Shown here piece after piece: positions 1-7,716 of a stretch of 12,175 bases of DNA. The translations under genes were made by a program, and so were the position numbers. How positions within the stretch are numbered: the stretch's first letter is position 1; each line of letters opens with the position of its first letter. Source of the stretch: Planctomycetia bacterium (GTDB lineage: Bacteria; Planctomycetota; Phycisphaerae; Phycisphaerales; SM1A02); contig SYGQ01000034.1 of NCBI GenBank assembly GCA_005799475.1, forward strand, positions 1 through 12,175, given 5' to 3'. The notes under the pieces are model-generated. The model did no database searches, was not told the origin of the DNA, and saw nothing but the letters and a program-made list of their open reading frames with translations.

Positions 1-1215
1 ATCGCGCTGGTGAACACGCGCTTCTTCTTGTGGCCGTTCCCACAAGCATTCACGACGGATGATCTTCTGCCGGAGGTCGATCGCACGACGGCCGACCTTG
101 TCGTCGCGTCGTTCGTCGAGTCGTTCTGCACCTTCAAGTTCGTTACGCTCTTTTCGCTGCTCTTTGGATTTGGAATCGCCACACAGATCGCGCGCGCGAG
201 TGCCGCGGGCCAATCGCGGTGGCGCACGGGCATGCGACGAATGGGATTCCTCGCCGTCATCGGACTGGTGCACGGACTGGGCGTCTGGTACGGCGACATC
301 CTCTTCTTCTATTCGATCGCCGGAGTCGTGCTGCTGGCCATTGGGAATTGGTCCAGTCGCGCACTGCGCCGGGTCTTCGTGATCATTGCATCAATCATGC
401 TGCTCATGGCGTTGGCAGGTAGCGTCGCACAGTTTGTGTTCGCCGATCAAGTGGCGACGGCGATGGCCACCAGCCGCTCGGCCGCGCCCGCTGATATCGC
501 CGCCGCATCCGATTCTCCGCCCTTGCGCGGGCTCGATGCCGTACTCGATGTGGCGTCCAACTCGCCTGAGAGCCAGCAGTGGCTCGACGCGGAGACTGCC
601 GCCTATCGGCAGGGACCGCTCATTGACGCGCTCGCCTTCCGAGCGTTCTCCTTCTTCTTCTTCCTCGCCATTGCGCCGATGGGTTGGGGCTGGACGACTC
701 TCATGTTGATGGCGCTAGGGATGTACGCGTTCCGCACCGGACTCTTCGGGCCAACGCCAGAGGCGACGCCGCGGCGCAGGCGCATCATCCGACTTGGCCT
801 CGGCGTCGGAGTTCCAAGCGGCATCCTGGCTTCGCTTGGATTCTGGTTGTTCGGCACCGAGGCTCCGATCGCGCTCGCGATGCACGGCTTCTTCCTGTCG
901 CTCTCGTCGATTGCGCTCCCGCCGGCCTACGCGTGTGCGGCGGTCGAGTACGCGGGCGCACTCCCTCGCGTTGTCGCCGTCGCTCTCGAGCGAACTGGGC
1001 GCATGGCGCTCACGGGGTATCTGATGACCTCGATGCTCATGACCGCGTTGGCGTACTGGTGGGGTGGAGCACTCTTCGCGAGGGTCTTTGATGCGCGTGC
1101 GAGTGCGATCGCGGTCTTCGTGTGGTGCATCGTCGTCGGGTTCTCCTCGGTGTGGCTGGGCCGGTTCGCCATGGGCCCCATGGAACGCTTATGGCGGGCT
1201 GTTACATACGCGTGA
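1..1215 (+). CDS. DUF418 family membrane protein, 5' end outside the window
   Basis: The reading frame is open from base 1 and ends at TGA 1213-1215, giving 404 residues. The first visible residues (IALVNTRFF) look like the interior of the first membrane helix that DUF418 proteins carry near their N-terminus. The gene therefore very likely starts upstream, and the GTG at 10 is probably not the true start. The protein is hydrophobic, with several predicted membrane helices, including FVTLFSLLFGFGIATQI near residues 46-62, GLVHGLGVWYGDILFFYSI and the 110-140 region. Its C-terminal half carries the family's GRMALTGYL motif followed by a WW-containing helix. DUF418 proteins are multi-spanning inner-membrane proteins of unknown function, sometimes proposed as transporters. 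An insert around residues 150-200, rich in Ala/Ser/Asp, probably forms an extramembrane loop. The next gene begins 35 nt downstream on the same strand. Confidence 0.85.
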   Translation: MALVNTRFFLWPFPQAFTTDDLLPEVDRTTADLVVASFVESFCTFKFVTLFSLLFGFGIATQIARASAAGQSRWRTGMRRMGFLAVIGLVHGLGVWYGDILFFYSIAGVVLLAIGNWSSRALRRVFVIIASIMLLMALAGSVAQFVFADQVATAMATSRSAAPADIAAASDSPPLRGLDAVLDVASNSPESQQWLDAETAAYRQGPLIDALAFRAFSFFFFLAIAPMGWGWTTLMLMALGMYAFRTGLFGPTPEATPRRRRIIRLGLGVGVPSGILASLGFWLFGTEAPIALAMHGFFLSLSSIALPPAYACAAVEYAGALPRVVAVALERTGRMALTGYLMTSMLMTALAYWWGGALFARVFDARASAIAVFVWCIVVGFSSVWLGRFAMGPMERLWRAVTYA

Positions 1216-1250
1216 TCGACCGCCGGTGCATGCGGGATTAGTGTTCCGAC

Positions 1251-3593
1251 ATGCTGACCACACCACTCCACGCCGCCGCCGCGCTCGCTCTCGGCCTGGC
1301 TTCTCTCGCGCACGCGCAAACGGTCGTTGTCGACTTCGCGCCTTCTGTCACCCATGTGATCGTCCCTCAGCACCGCATTCTGCCACTGCGACCGGGCGTC
1401 GCGCAGGGCATTGTCATCACGCAGGTCGATGCGGCCATCGTGATACGCGATCGCGTGGCGACGACGGCGCTTGACATGACTGTGCACAATCCGTCGGGCT
1501 CGCCCGCGGAGGCTGTCGTCCTCGTGCCGGTGCCAGCGGGCGCGTCCGTGAACGGATTCTCGTTCAGCGCCGCGCCCGGGCAACCCACTTCCGGCGAAGG
1601 GGTCGCCAACATCATGCCACGGGACGACGCGCGCCGACTCTACGACTCCATCGTGCGCGCGAGCCGCGATCCCGGGCTGCTTGAGTTCGCGGGCGCGACA
1701 CTGCTTCGCTCGAGCGTCTTCCCCATCGGTGCGGGCGCCACGCAGAAAGTGCGCGTTGAGTGGGAAGAACTCCTTGCCTTCACGGACGGCCGCCTCGATT
1801 ATGCATTGCCGCGCAGCGAGCACCTCGGACAGACGACGCCGTGGTCGCTGCGTGTGGTGATCGACATGCCGACGGGAATCGCTGCCGTGTACTCGCCCAG
1901 CCATGCGCTCGTCGAGTCGCGCCCTGTGGGTGACCCTCGCGTGCGCTCCTTCGCGATTGACGCGGCGTCGCAGCGCGCGCCGGGACCCTTTCTCGTGAGC
2001 GTGGTGCCCGCGCAGGGCGCATCAACTGCAGCGACGGTCGCCGCGTATCCGGATCCAACAGACGGCGGCGGCTACTTCATGCTCTTGGGTGGCATACCGG
2101 CGTCTGGCAACTCGACAGGATCGATGCCGCGCGAGGTCACCGTCGTCCTCGACCGCTCGGGCAGCATGGCTGGCGGCAAGCTCGACCAAGCGAAGACCGC
2201 GATGACGCAGATCGTCGAGGGCCTCCTCCCCAACGAGCGATTCAACATCATTGACTACTCCAATGGCGTCTCGCTTTTCGCGCGCGAGCCTGTCCCTGTC
2301 GATGGCAAGAACCTCGCCGAGGCGCGCGCGTACATCGCGGCGCTGCGTCCATCGGGCGGCACGAACATTTCCGACGCGCTCGTCGAAGCGCTGCGCCAGC
2401 CCCACACGCCCAACACGCTGCCGATCGTGCTCTTTCTGACGGATGGGCTTCCGACGGTGGGCCAGACTTCAGAGCGAGCGATCAAGGAGATCGCCGAGCG
2501 AGGCAACCCGCACGGCCGACGCATCTACGCCATCGGCGTGGGCGCGGATGTGAATGTTCCGCTGCTTGACCGCATCGCCGACACCACTCGCGCGAAGGCC
2601 ACCTACATCGTGCCCGGCGAGAATGTCGAGTTGAAGGTCTCGCATGTGGCGCGCCAACTCGCTGGTCCCGTCTTGGCTGACATTGCGCTCACGGTGACCG
2701 ACACGGGCGGCGCCGAGGACACGCGACGCATCCACGACATCGCCCCTCGGCGTATCCCGGATGTCTTTGCGGGCGAGCAGCTCGTGGTCTTTGGCGCGTA
2801 CCGCGGCGACAAACCGACGGTGCTCACGCTTGGTGCCACGACGCCGCAGGGGCTCGTTTCCGCACGAGTTCCATTCGATCCGGCCATCGCCACGACGCGC
2901 CACGGATTCGTCGCGCGACTTTGGGCGACGCGCCGGATCGCGGAACTTGTCGACGAAGTGCGCCAGCTCGCGGGCGACCGGCCTGCCGCGCCAGTTGGGT
3001 CGCCGCCCTCGCTCGACGACCCGCGCTCGCGTGAACTCATCGACGAGATCGTCAAACTCTCGGCGCGGTTCGGCGTCTTGACCGAGTACACGGCCTTCTT
3101 CAGCAACGAGGGGACCAACCTCGGCAACTGGAATGGTCTCGCCGGCGGATGCCGCGAACTCCTTGAGAGCCGCGCTGCCGCCACACGCACGGGCACGGCT
3201 GCCCTGAACCAAGGGATCAACTTCAACGAGATGAAAGGGAAGGCGCAGGTCGCGTACGACAACCGATTCGTTGACGCGGGCCTGCATGCGCAGACCATCA
3301 ATTCGGTGCAGCAGGTGAACGACCGCTGCTTCTACAACAACAGCGGCCGTTGGGTCGACTCGCAGTTGGTGGCGTCCGAGCGGGCGGCCGCACCCGGGAC
3401 CGCTGGCGCCACCACTATGGAGCAGATCACCATCGACGAGACGATCGAGTTCGGGAGCGATCGCCATCTCGCCCTCGTCGCCGAACTCGCCGGCGAGGGT
3501 CGGCAAGGCGCGCTGTCGCTCCCGGGCGACACCCTCGTGCGTCATCAGAACAAGAACATCCTTGTCCGCAATCCACAGACCCCCACGCTCTAA
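1251..3593 (+). CDS. Secreted VIT domain plus vWA domain protein
   Basis: This 780-residue protein begins with a Sec signal peptide (hydrophobic core about residues 7-19, likely cleavage after AHA-22). A VIT domain (vault/inter-alpha-trypsin type) covers about 45-175. A von Willebrand A domain runs from about 295 to 470. Its metal-binding (MIDAS) residues are complete: DRSGS at 301-305, Thr371 in SGGTN, and Asp398 in LTDG. The family's KLSARFGVLTEYTAFF segment follows at 602-617. A C-terminal module (about 665-775) has the DRCFYNNSGRWVDS pattern seen in other bacterial VIT/vWA proteins. No C-terminal membrane anchor or sorting signal is visible, so it should be periplasmic or exported. By analogy with the family it mediates metal-dependent protein contacts, but its ligand is unknown. 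The ATG at 1251 has no clear Shine-Dalgarno site; it was chosen because the signal peptide follows directly. Confidence 0.9.
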   Translation: MLTTPLHAAAALALGLASLAHAQTVVVDFAPSVTHVIVPQHRILPLRPGVAQGIVITQVDAAIVIRDRVATTALDMTVHNPSGSPAEAVVLVPVPAGASVNGFSFSAAPGQPTSGEGVANIMPRDDARRLYDSIVRASRDPGLLEFAGATLLRSSVFPIGAGATQKVRVEWEELLAFTDGRLDYALPRSEHLGQTTPWSLRVVIDMPTGIAAVYSPSHALVESRPVGDPRVRSFAIDAASQRAPGPFLVSVVPAQGASTAATVAAYPDPTDGGGYFMLLGGIPASGNSTGSMPREVTVVLDRSGSMAGGKLDQAKTAMTQIVEGLLPNERFNIIDYSNGVSLFAREPVPVDGKNLAEARAYIAALRPSGGTNISDALVEALRQPHTPNTLPIVLFLTDGLPTVGQTSERAIKEIAERGNPHGRRIYAIGVGADVNVPLLDRIADTTRAKATYIVPGENVELKVSHVARQLAGPVLADIALTVTDTGGAEDTRRIHDIAPRRIPDVFAGEQLVVFGAYRGDKPTVLTLGATTPQGLVSARVPFDPAIATTRHGFVARLWATRRIAELVDEVRQLAGDRPAAPVGSPPSLDDPRSRELIDEIVKLSARFGVLTEYTAFFSNEGTNLGNWNGLAGGCRELLESRAAATRTGTAALNQGINFNEMKGKAQVAYDNRFVDAGLHAQTINSVQQVNDRCFYNNSGRWVDSQLVASERAAAPGTAGATTMEQITIDETIEFGSDRHLALVAELAGEGRQGALSLPGDTLVRHQNKNILVRNPQTPTL

Positions 3594-3596
3594 CCT

Positions 3597-3607
3597 AGAG
3601 AGAGGAA
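3597..3607 (+). promoter_or_regulatory. Strong ribosome binding site for the vWA lipoprotein gene
   Basis: The purine run AGAGAGAGGAA lies in the 20-nt gap after the VIT/vWA gene. Its GAGG core (3602-3605) sits 8 nt before the ATG at 3614. A TAG stop in the same frame at 3596-3598 rules out any longer N-terminus, which fixes this start. It is one of only two good Shine-Dalgarno sites in the window. Confidence 0.7.
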
Positions 3608-3613
3608 TACACC

Positions 3614-4753
3614 ATGCCACTACTTACTGCTTCACTCATTGCCGCGTCCATCATCGCCTGCGACGACACACCCAAGCCAGCCTCGGTCCGTCCCAGTGTC
3701 GATCTTGCCATCTGCCTAGACATCTCCGGCAGTATGGATGGGCTCATCGACAGCGCGAAGGCGCGTCTGTGGTCGGTCGTCAATGACCTCGCGACGGCGA
3801 AGCCTGTGCCGCAGTTGCGCGTCGCGCTCTTGACCTACGGCTGCGACGCCTACGACGCCAACACGGGCTGGGTCGTCGTCGATTCCGCGCTGACTGAGGA
3901 CCTCGATCTCATCTCGCAGAAGCTCTTCGCATTGAGAACCAACGGCGGCACTGAACTCGTCGGGCGCGTCGTCGATAAGGCCGCTCGCACGCTTGAGTGG
4001 TCGACCGATGCCAATGCGCTCAAGATCATCATCGTCGCCGGCAACGAAGGCGCCGACCAAGACTCGCAGGTCACCTATCAGTCCGCAAGCAAGACCAGCA
4101 TCGAGAAGGGCATCCTCGTCAACAGCATCTACTGCGGCAGTGCGGCCGATCCGATCGCGGTGGCGTGGGGCGATGTCGCGAAGCGGGCCGACGGCCAGTT
4201 CCTTTGCATCGACCAGTCCACGGGAGCCACGGTCGCTGAAACGCCATTCGACGCCCGGTTGAACACGCTCTCGCAGTCGATCAATACCACCTACCTCCCC
4301 GTCGGTTCGGCCGGCCGACAGGCGTGGGCCAATCAGTCCGACCAGGATGCCAACGCGCTCAGCCTCGGTGGAGGCGTCGCGGCGCAGCGCTGCCAGACCA
4401 AGGGCGGTGAACTCTACGACAACCGGCAGTGGGACATCGTCGATGGCTGCTCGAAGGGAACGATGAAGCTCGAAGACATCAAGGACGAAGATCTCCCGGA
4501 TTCGATGCGCGGCAAGACCATCGAGGAAAAGCGCGCGATCTTGGCGCAGAACGAGTCCAAGCGCAAGGACATCCAGAAGGAGATTCAGGAAGTTCAGTTC
4601 AAGCGCGACCAGTTCGTTGCGGCCGAGGCGCTGAAGCGGACTGCCGCCACGGGTGCCACCCTCGACGATGCCCTCAAATCGGCGATTCGCACGCAAGCCA
4701 CGCAGAAGGGCATGACGTTCCCAGTGCCTGCCGCGGTCGCACCTGGAACCTGA
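3614..4753 (+). CDS. vWA domain lipoprotein with charged C-terminal helix
   Basis: This 379-residue protein opens with a short hydrophobic signal ending in SIIAC, a plausible lipobox with Cys16 as the lipidated residue. The signal has no Lys or Arg before the hydrophobic core, which is unusual. Asp17 directly follows the cysteine; in enterobacteria Asp at +2 marks retention in the inner membrane. A vWA domain covers about 28-225, with DISGS at 36-40 and Thr113 in GGTE. The third MIDAS position, usually Asp in a TDG motif, reads AGNEG (142-146). I recall similar AGNE vWA proteins in planctomycetes and related bacteria. Residues 285-342 are highly charged and probably form a long helix or coiled coil. 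It lies 20 nt after the VIT/vWA gene and 25 nt before a response regulator, suggesting one operon. Function beyond a contact or scaffold role in the envelope is not known. Confidence 0.85.
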   Translation: MPLLTASLIAASIIACDDTPKPASVRPSVDLAICLDISGSMDGLIDSAKARLWSVVNDLATAKPVPQLRVALLTYGCDAYDANTGWVVVDSALTEDLDLISQKLFALRTNGGTELVGRVVDKAARTLEWSTDANALKIIIVAGNEGADQDSQVTYQSASKTSIEKGILVNSIYCGSAADPIAVAWGDVAKRADGQFLCIDQSTGATVAETPFDARLNTLSQSINTTYLPVGSAGRQAWANQSDQDANALSLGGGVAAQRCQTKGGELYDNRQWDIVDGCSKGTMKLEDIKDEDLPDSMRGKTIEEKRAILAQNESKRKDIQKEIQEVQFKRDQFVAAEALKRTAATGATLDDALKSAIRTQATQKGMTFPVPAAVAPGT

Positions 4754-4778
4754 TCCCAAGAACGCGAGAACTTCACGC

Positions 4779-5489
4779 ATGACCGCCGCACAGCCCCGAG
4801 TGATGGTCGTCGAGGATGATGACGCCATTCGCGAGGGGCTGTGCGACGCGCTCCGCTACGGCGGGTATCAGCCGCTGTCATGCGCGCGCGGCGACAGGGC
4901 GCTGCGCGAGATTCTTGAAGCGTCGCCGGATCTCGTGCTGCTCGATGTGATGCTGCCCGGGCGCAACGGGTTCGAGGTGCTGCGCGACCTTCGTGCGGCG
5001 AAGCCGACGCTGCCTGTGGTCATGGTGACCGCGCGCGGCGATGAACGCGACCGCGTCGACGGGCTTGAGCATGGTGCCGACGACTATGTCATCAAGCCAT
5101 TCAGCGCGCGTGAACTGCTTGCGCGCGTCGGCGCGGTCTTGCGGCGCAGCGCCGAACGCCCCACGGCGGTGGCGACGATTCGACTTGATGCTGTGACGAT
5201 TTCGCTCAGCCGCTGCGAGGCCAAGGGCACAAAGAAGTCTGTGACGCTGACGCAGCGCGATGTGGAAGTGCTGCGGACGCTCGCGGGGGCACGCGAGCGC
5301 GCGATTTCGCGCGACGAGCTCTTGCGCGTGGTGTGGGGGATCGACCCGCGTGGCACCGACTCGCGCGCCGTCGATATGCAGATCATGCGCCTTCGGGAGA
5401 CGCTCGGCGAGGTCGGCGCGGGTGCGCTCGTCGAGACTGTGCGCGGCAAGGGGTACAGGCTTGCCGATGCCGCGACGGTGAGTCCATGA
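4779..5489 (+). CDS. OmpR/PhoB-type DNA-binding response regulator
   Basis: This 236-residue protein has an N-terminal receiver domain (about 6-120) with the acidic pair E12/D13, phosphoacceptor Asp56 in LLDVMLP, Thr84 and Lys106 in KPF. All the residues needed for phosphotransfer are therefore present. A winged-helix domain of the OmpR C-terminal type covers about 130-230. It contains LTQRDVEVL, a DELLRVVWG segment, the RAVDMQIMRLR recognition helix and the terminal GKGYRL wing. The length is typical of the family. It should bind DNA as a dimer after phosphorylation by the kinase encoded next, with which it overlaps by 4 nt (ATGA 5486-5489). The start ATG has no clear ribosome binding site but gives the standard receiver N-terminus. 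Target genes are unknown; the upstream vWA genes are the obvious candidates by position. Confidence 0.95.
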   Translation: MTAAQPRVMVVEDDDAIREGLCDALRYGGYQPLSCARGDRALREILEASPDLVLLDVMLPGRNGFEVLRDLRAAKPTLPVVMVTARGDERDRVDGLEHGADDYVIKPFSARELLARVGAVLRRSAERPTAVATIRLDAVTISLSRCEAKGTKKSVTLTQRDVEVLRTLAGARERAISRDELLRVVWGIDPRGTDSRAVDMQIMRLRETLGEVGAGALVETVRGKGYRLADAATVSP

Positions 5490-7594
5490 GACTGGGTCGA
5501 TATCGGATGGCGTGGGTGGTGGCGCTCGCGGTCGCGACGATCGCGACGATTGCGGGACTGTCGCTCGTCACTCGAGAAGTCAGTCGGCTCGAAGTGCGTC
5601 AGGCCGAGACGCTCGGCGAAATCGCTGAGGCCGAAGTCGTGCGGCTCGCGCTGTGGCGCATGGATAGCTGGATGACGCCGCGCCTCGCGCGCGAAGCGGC
5701 GCGCCCGATCGGCGAGTACTCGTCGTTCTACGCGCCGCGCGGGGCGGTGAATCGTCTCTTGCAGACGGTCCCACAAGGTGAGGTGATGTCGCCGAGTCCC
5801 CTCTTGATCTCGACGCCAGACTGGATCCCCATCTACTTCGAGTCCGACGATCGCGGCGCGCTCACGAGTCCGCAGATTCCCGAGGGAAACCTGCGCGATT
5901 TGGCCGAGGGGCAGTACCTGTCGGAGAAGGCGCTTGAGCAACGCAAGTCGTCGCTGGATCGATTGCATCAACTCATCTCGTCGGCACCACAGTCGCTTGA
6001 CGCGTGCACGACACAAGCCGAACTCGCCAATGTCGTCCTTGAAGAAGCGTGGCGGAGCCAGCGCAGGGCACCCCCGCCGTCGGCACCTTCCGACGGCAAG
6101 ATCGGGCTCACACGCCGCAACATGAAGAACGAGGGAGAGTCGGGTCGCGCGGCAGGACTCGGCGGCGGCGCGGGTGCGCCTGCGCCCCCACCCGCGCCTG
6201 CGTCTGTGCAGTCGGACGGACCCCTTGGCGACCTTGCCACCCGTGCGCGCGCATCGAACGAAGCACAGCAGGTCGCGCAGCAGGCAGAGGCCTTCGTCGA
6301 CGACACGATCCTGACCAAACAAGCGCGCCCCGCGACAGCGGCAGAGGCTCCGTCCGCGGCGGCTCAACTGCCTCCACCCTCCTCCCCCATCGAAGTCGCC
6401 GACGCTAAGGACCCCGAGGCAGGTGCGCCGGGACGACAGACCATGGCGCCATCTCACGAATCGAAGCTCGACGCTGAGGTCAACGACGAGAGCGCCACCG
6501 CAGAAGCACCCGGGAGCGCATCGTCGATCAGTCCGTTCGTCCCGGCGTGGCTCTCGACGAGTCCCCCTGAACTTGTCTTTGTGCGGCGGGTGCGCGAGAG
6601 CGGGCGCGAGCGGATTCAGGGATTTCTTGTGGATTGGCCGACGCTCTCGACGCACCTCGTGGCGCAGATCACGGACATCGCCGTCGATGCGCGGCTTGTA
6701 CCGTCGAACGCGGGGATGGACGCATTCGGGCCAGCGCGACTCGCGAGCATTCCGGCGGACCTCGTGGCCGACAGCTTCGTGACCGTGGCCCCCGCGGAGG
6801 TTGCCTCTGGCACCACCGCGGTTCAGTTCGCGTGGGTCGCGGCCATCCTTGCACTCGTGGGCGCGGGTGCCGCCGCGATCGCAGGGGTCTCTTTCGGCGA
6901 CAAGCAAGCGCGCTTCGCTTCGAGCGTCACACATGAACTGCGGACGCCGCTCACAACCTTCCAGCTCTACGCGGAGATGCTGCGCGACGACATGATTCCT
7001 GATGCCTCGCGGCGGCAGGAGTGCCTCGACACGCTGTGCCGGGAGTCGAAGCGGCTCTCGCATCTGGTGGAAAATGTGCTGAGTTTGGCGCGCGTCGAGC
7101 GCGGCGCGAAGCCGCGCCAAGGACCCACAACGATGGGCGACGCGGCGCTGCGCGGCGTCATCGAGGCCATCGCGCACGAACGCGCCCCCGCGAGCGCAAC
7201 CACGGTGTCGAGCACGCTCACGGATGCCACGATTCGCATTGACCACGACGCACTTTCGCAGATCGTCGCCAACCTCATCGAGAATGCCGCGAAGTATGGC
7301 CGTGCCGAGGATGGCACCAGCGTCGTCGCCGTCGCCGTCACCAGCGAAGGATCCACGGTCGTCATCACGGTTCGCGACCGCGGGACGGGCATCGCGCCAC
7401 GGCACGCGAATGCGATCTGGCGACCGTTTGACCGCGCCGGAGCGGAGGGGTCGAACCAGCCCGGCCTTGGACTTGGGCTTGCGGTGTCGCGAGCCCTGGC
7501 GGACGGAATCGGCGGAACGCTGCAGTTGCGGCCGACTCCCGATGGCGGCGCTGGAGCGTGCTTCGAACTCAGAGTGCCTGGGGCGCTGGCGTAG
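5486..7594 (+). CDS. Membrane sensor histidine kinase with long extracytoplasmic region, no HAMP
   Basis: The start chosen is the ATG within ATGA 5486-5489, giving 702 residues and a first membrane helix at about 8-27. A longer in-frame start at 5333 would only add residues translated from the response-regulator gene. Residues about 28-445 should lie outside the cytoplasm. A folded section comes first (about 30-190, with ALWRMDSWMTPRLA), then an Ala/Pro/Gly-rich low-complexity linker (about 194-348), then a second folded section (about 350-430). The second membrane helix is about 446-468. The phosphoacceptor His483 (VTHELRTPLT) follows only about 15 residues later, so there is no room for a HAMP domain. 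The ATPase domain shows the N-box NLIENAAKYG (596-605), the DRGTGI box (631-636), WRPFDRAG, and GLGLGLAVS (660-668). It should phosphorylate the neighbouring regulator. The stimulus is not known. Confidence 0.93.
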   Translation: MRLGRYRMAWVVALAVATIATIAGLSLVTREVSRLEVRQAETLGEIAEAEVVRLALWRMDSWMTPRLAREAARPIGEYSSFYAPRGAVNRLLQTVPQGEVMSPSPLLISTPDWIPIYFESDDRGALTSPQIPEGNLRDLAEGQYLSEKALEQRKSSLDRLHQLISSAPQSLDACTTQAELANVVLEEAWRSQRRAPPPSAPSDGKIGLTRRNMKNEGESGRAAGLGGGAGAPAPPPAPASVQSDGPLGDLATRARASNEAQQVAQQAEAFVDDTILTKQARPATAAEAPSAAAQLPPPSSPIEVADAKDPEAGAPGRQTMAPSHESKLDAEVNDESATAEAPGSASSISPFVPAWLSTSPPELVFVRRVRESGRERIQGFLVDWPTLSTHLVAQITDIAVDARLVPSNAGMDAFGPARLASIPADLVADSFVTVAPAEVASGTTAVQFAWVAAILALVGAGAAAIAGVSFGDKQARFASSVTHELRTPLTTFQLYAEMLRDDMIPDASRRQECLDTLCRESKRLSHLVENVLSLARVERGAKPRQGPTTMGDAALRGVIEAIAHERAPASATTVSSTLTDATIRIDHDALSQIVANLIENAAKYGRAEDGTSVVAVAVTSEGSTVVITVRDRGTGIAPRHANAIWRPFDRAGAEGSNQPGLGLGLAVSRALADGIGGTLQLRPTPDGGAGACFELRVPGALA

Positions 7595-7615
7595 GCTTTC
7601 AGGAATGCCGCGACG

Positions 7616-7652
7616 CTGACCCAACATTGTCAGATATTGAGAGTAGAATATC
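7616..7652. promoter_or_regulatory. Two adjacent inverted repeats in an AT-rich patch, possible operator and promoter
   Basis: CTGAC (7616-7620) and GTCAG (7629-7633) form a perfect inverted repeat with an 8-nt spacer. GATATT (7633-7638) and AATATC (7647-7652) form a second perfect one, also with an 8-nt spacer. The two share base 7633 and their centres are 18 nt apart. The patch is clearly richer in A and T than its surroundings. It contains TAGAAT (7644-7649), a possible -10 element, and TTGTCA (7627-7632), a possible -35 element, but these two are only 11 nt apart and so cannot form one standard promoter. The position, 65-100 nt before the first gene of the Moco cluster, fits an operator. 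The binding protein is unknown. Confidence 0.4.
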
Positions 7653-7673
7653 CGTGATAGGGCTCACACGCGA

Positions 7674-7716
7674 CGGGGCCTCCGGAGTTCACCTCCGGTC
7701 ACGAGAAAGGACCCCG
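7674..7716 (+). promoter_or_regulatory. Predicted two-stem RNA fold containing the ribosome binding site
   Basis: In RNA, CGGGGCCT (7674-7681) can pair with AGG plus CCCCG (7708-7716), giving 8 base pairs with a single bulged A at 7711. Directly inside, CCGGAG (7682-7687) pairs with CTCCGG (7693-7698) around a 5-nt loop (TTCAC). A 9-nt single-stranded joint (7699-7707) closes the structure. The likely Shine-Dalgarno sequence GAGAAAGGA (7703-7711) lies partly inside the outer stem. The stem ends on the base just before the ATG at 7717. Folding would therefore hide the site, and unfolding would expose it. It does not resemble the Moco riboswitch as I know it and matches no class I can name. All pairs are read directly from the sequence; that it regulates is inference. 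Confidence 0.4.

Noticed and set aside
2469..3620. 383-residue open frame on the minus strand
   Set aside because: It is antisense to the VIT/vWA gene, with Arg-rich low-information sequence and no motif.
3716..4828. 370-residue open frame on the minus strand
   Set aside because: It is antisense to the vWA lipoprotein gene and has no recognisable domain or ribosome binding site.
5333..5485. N-terminal extension of the histidine kinase
   Set aside because: The added 51 residues come from the response-regulator gene read in another frame. The ATG at 5486 gives a standard ATGA overlap and an N-terminal membrane helix.
5084..7627. 847-residue open frame on the minus strand
   Set aside because: It lies opposite the response regulator and kinase genes, which have complete conserved motifs. 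Its translation is Arg-rich with no recognisable domain, as expected of an antisense shadow in high-GC DNA.
7627..7649. Promoter made of TTGTCA and TAGAAT
   Set aside because: The two boxes are only 11 nt apart, too close for a standard sigma-70 promoter. Either box alone may still be used.
7653..7716. Known Moco riboswitch before moaA
   Set aside because: The leader is much shorter than that riboswitch and does not show its multi-stem layout as I know it; only the smaller two-stem fold can be supported.
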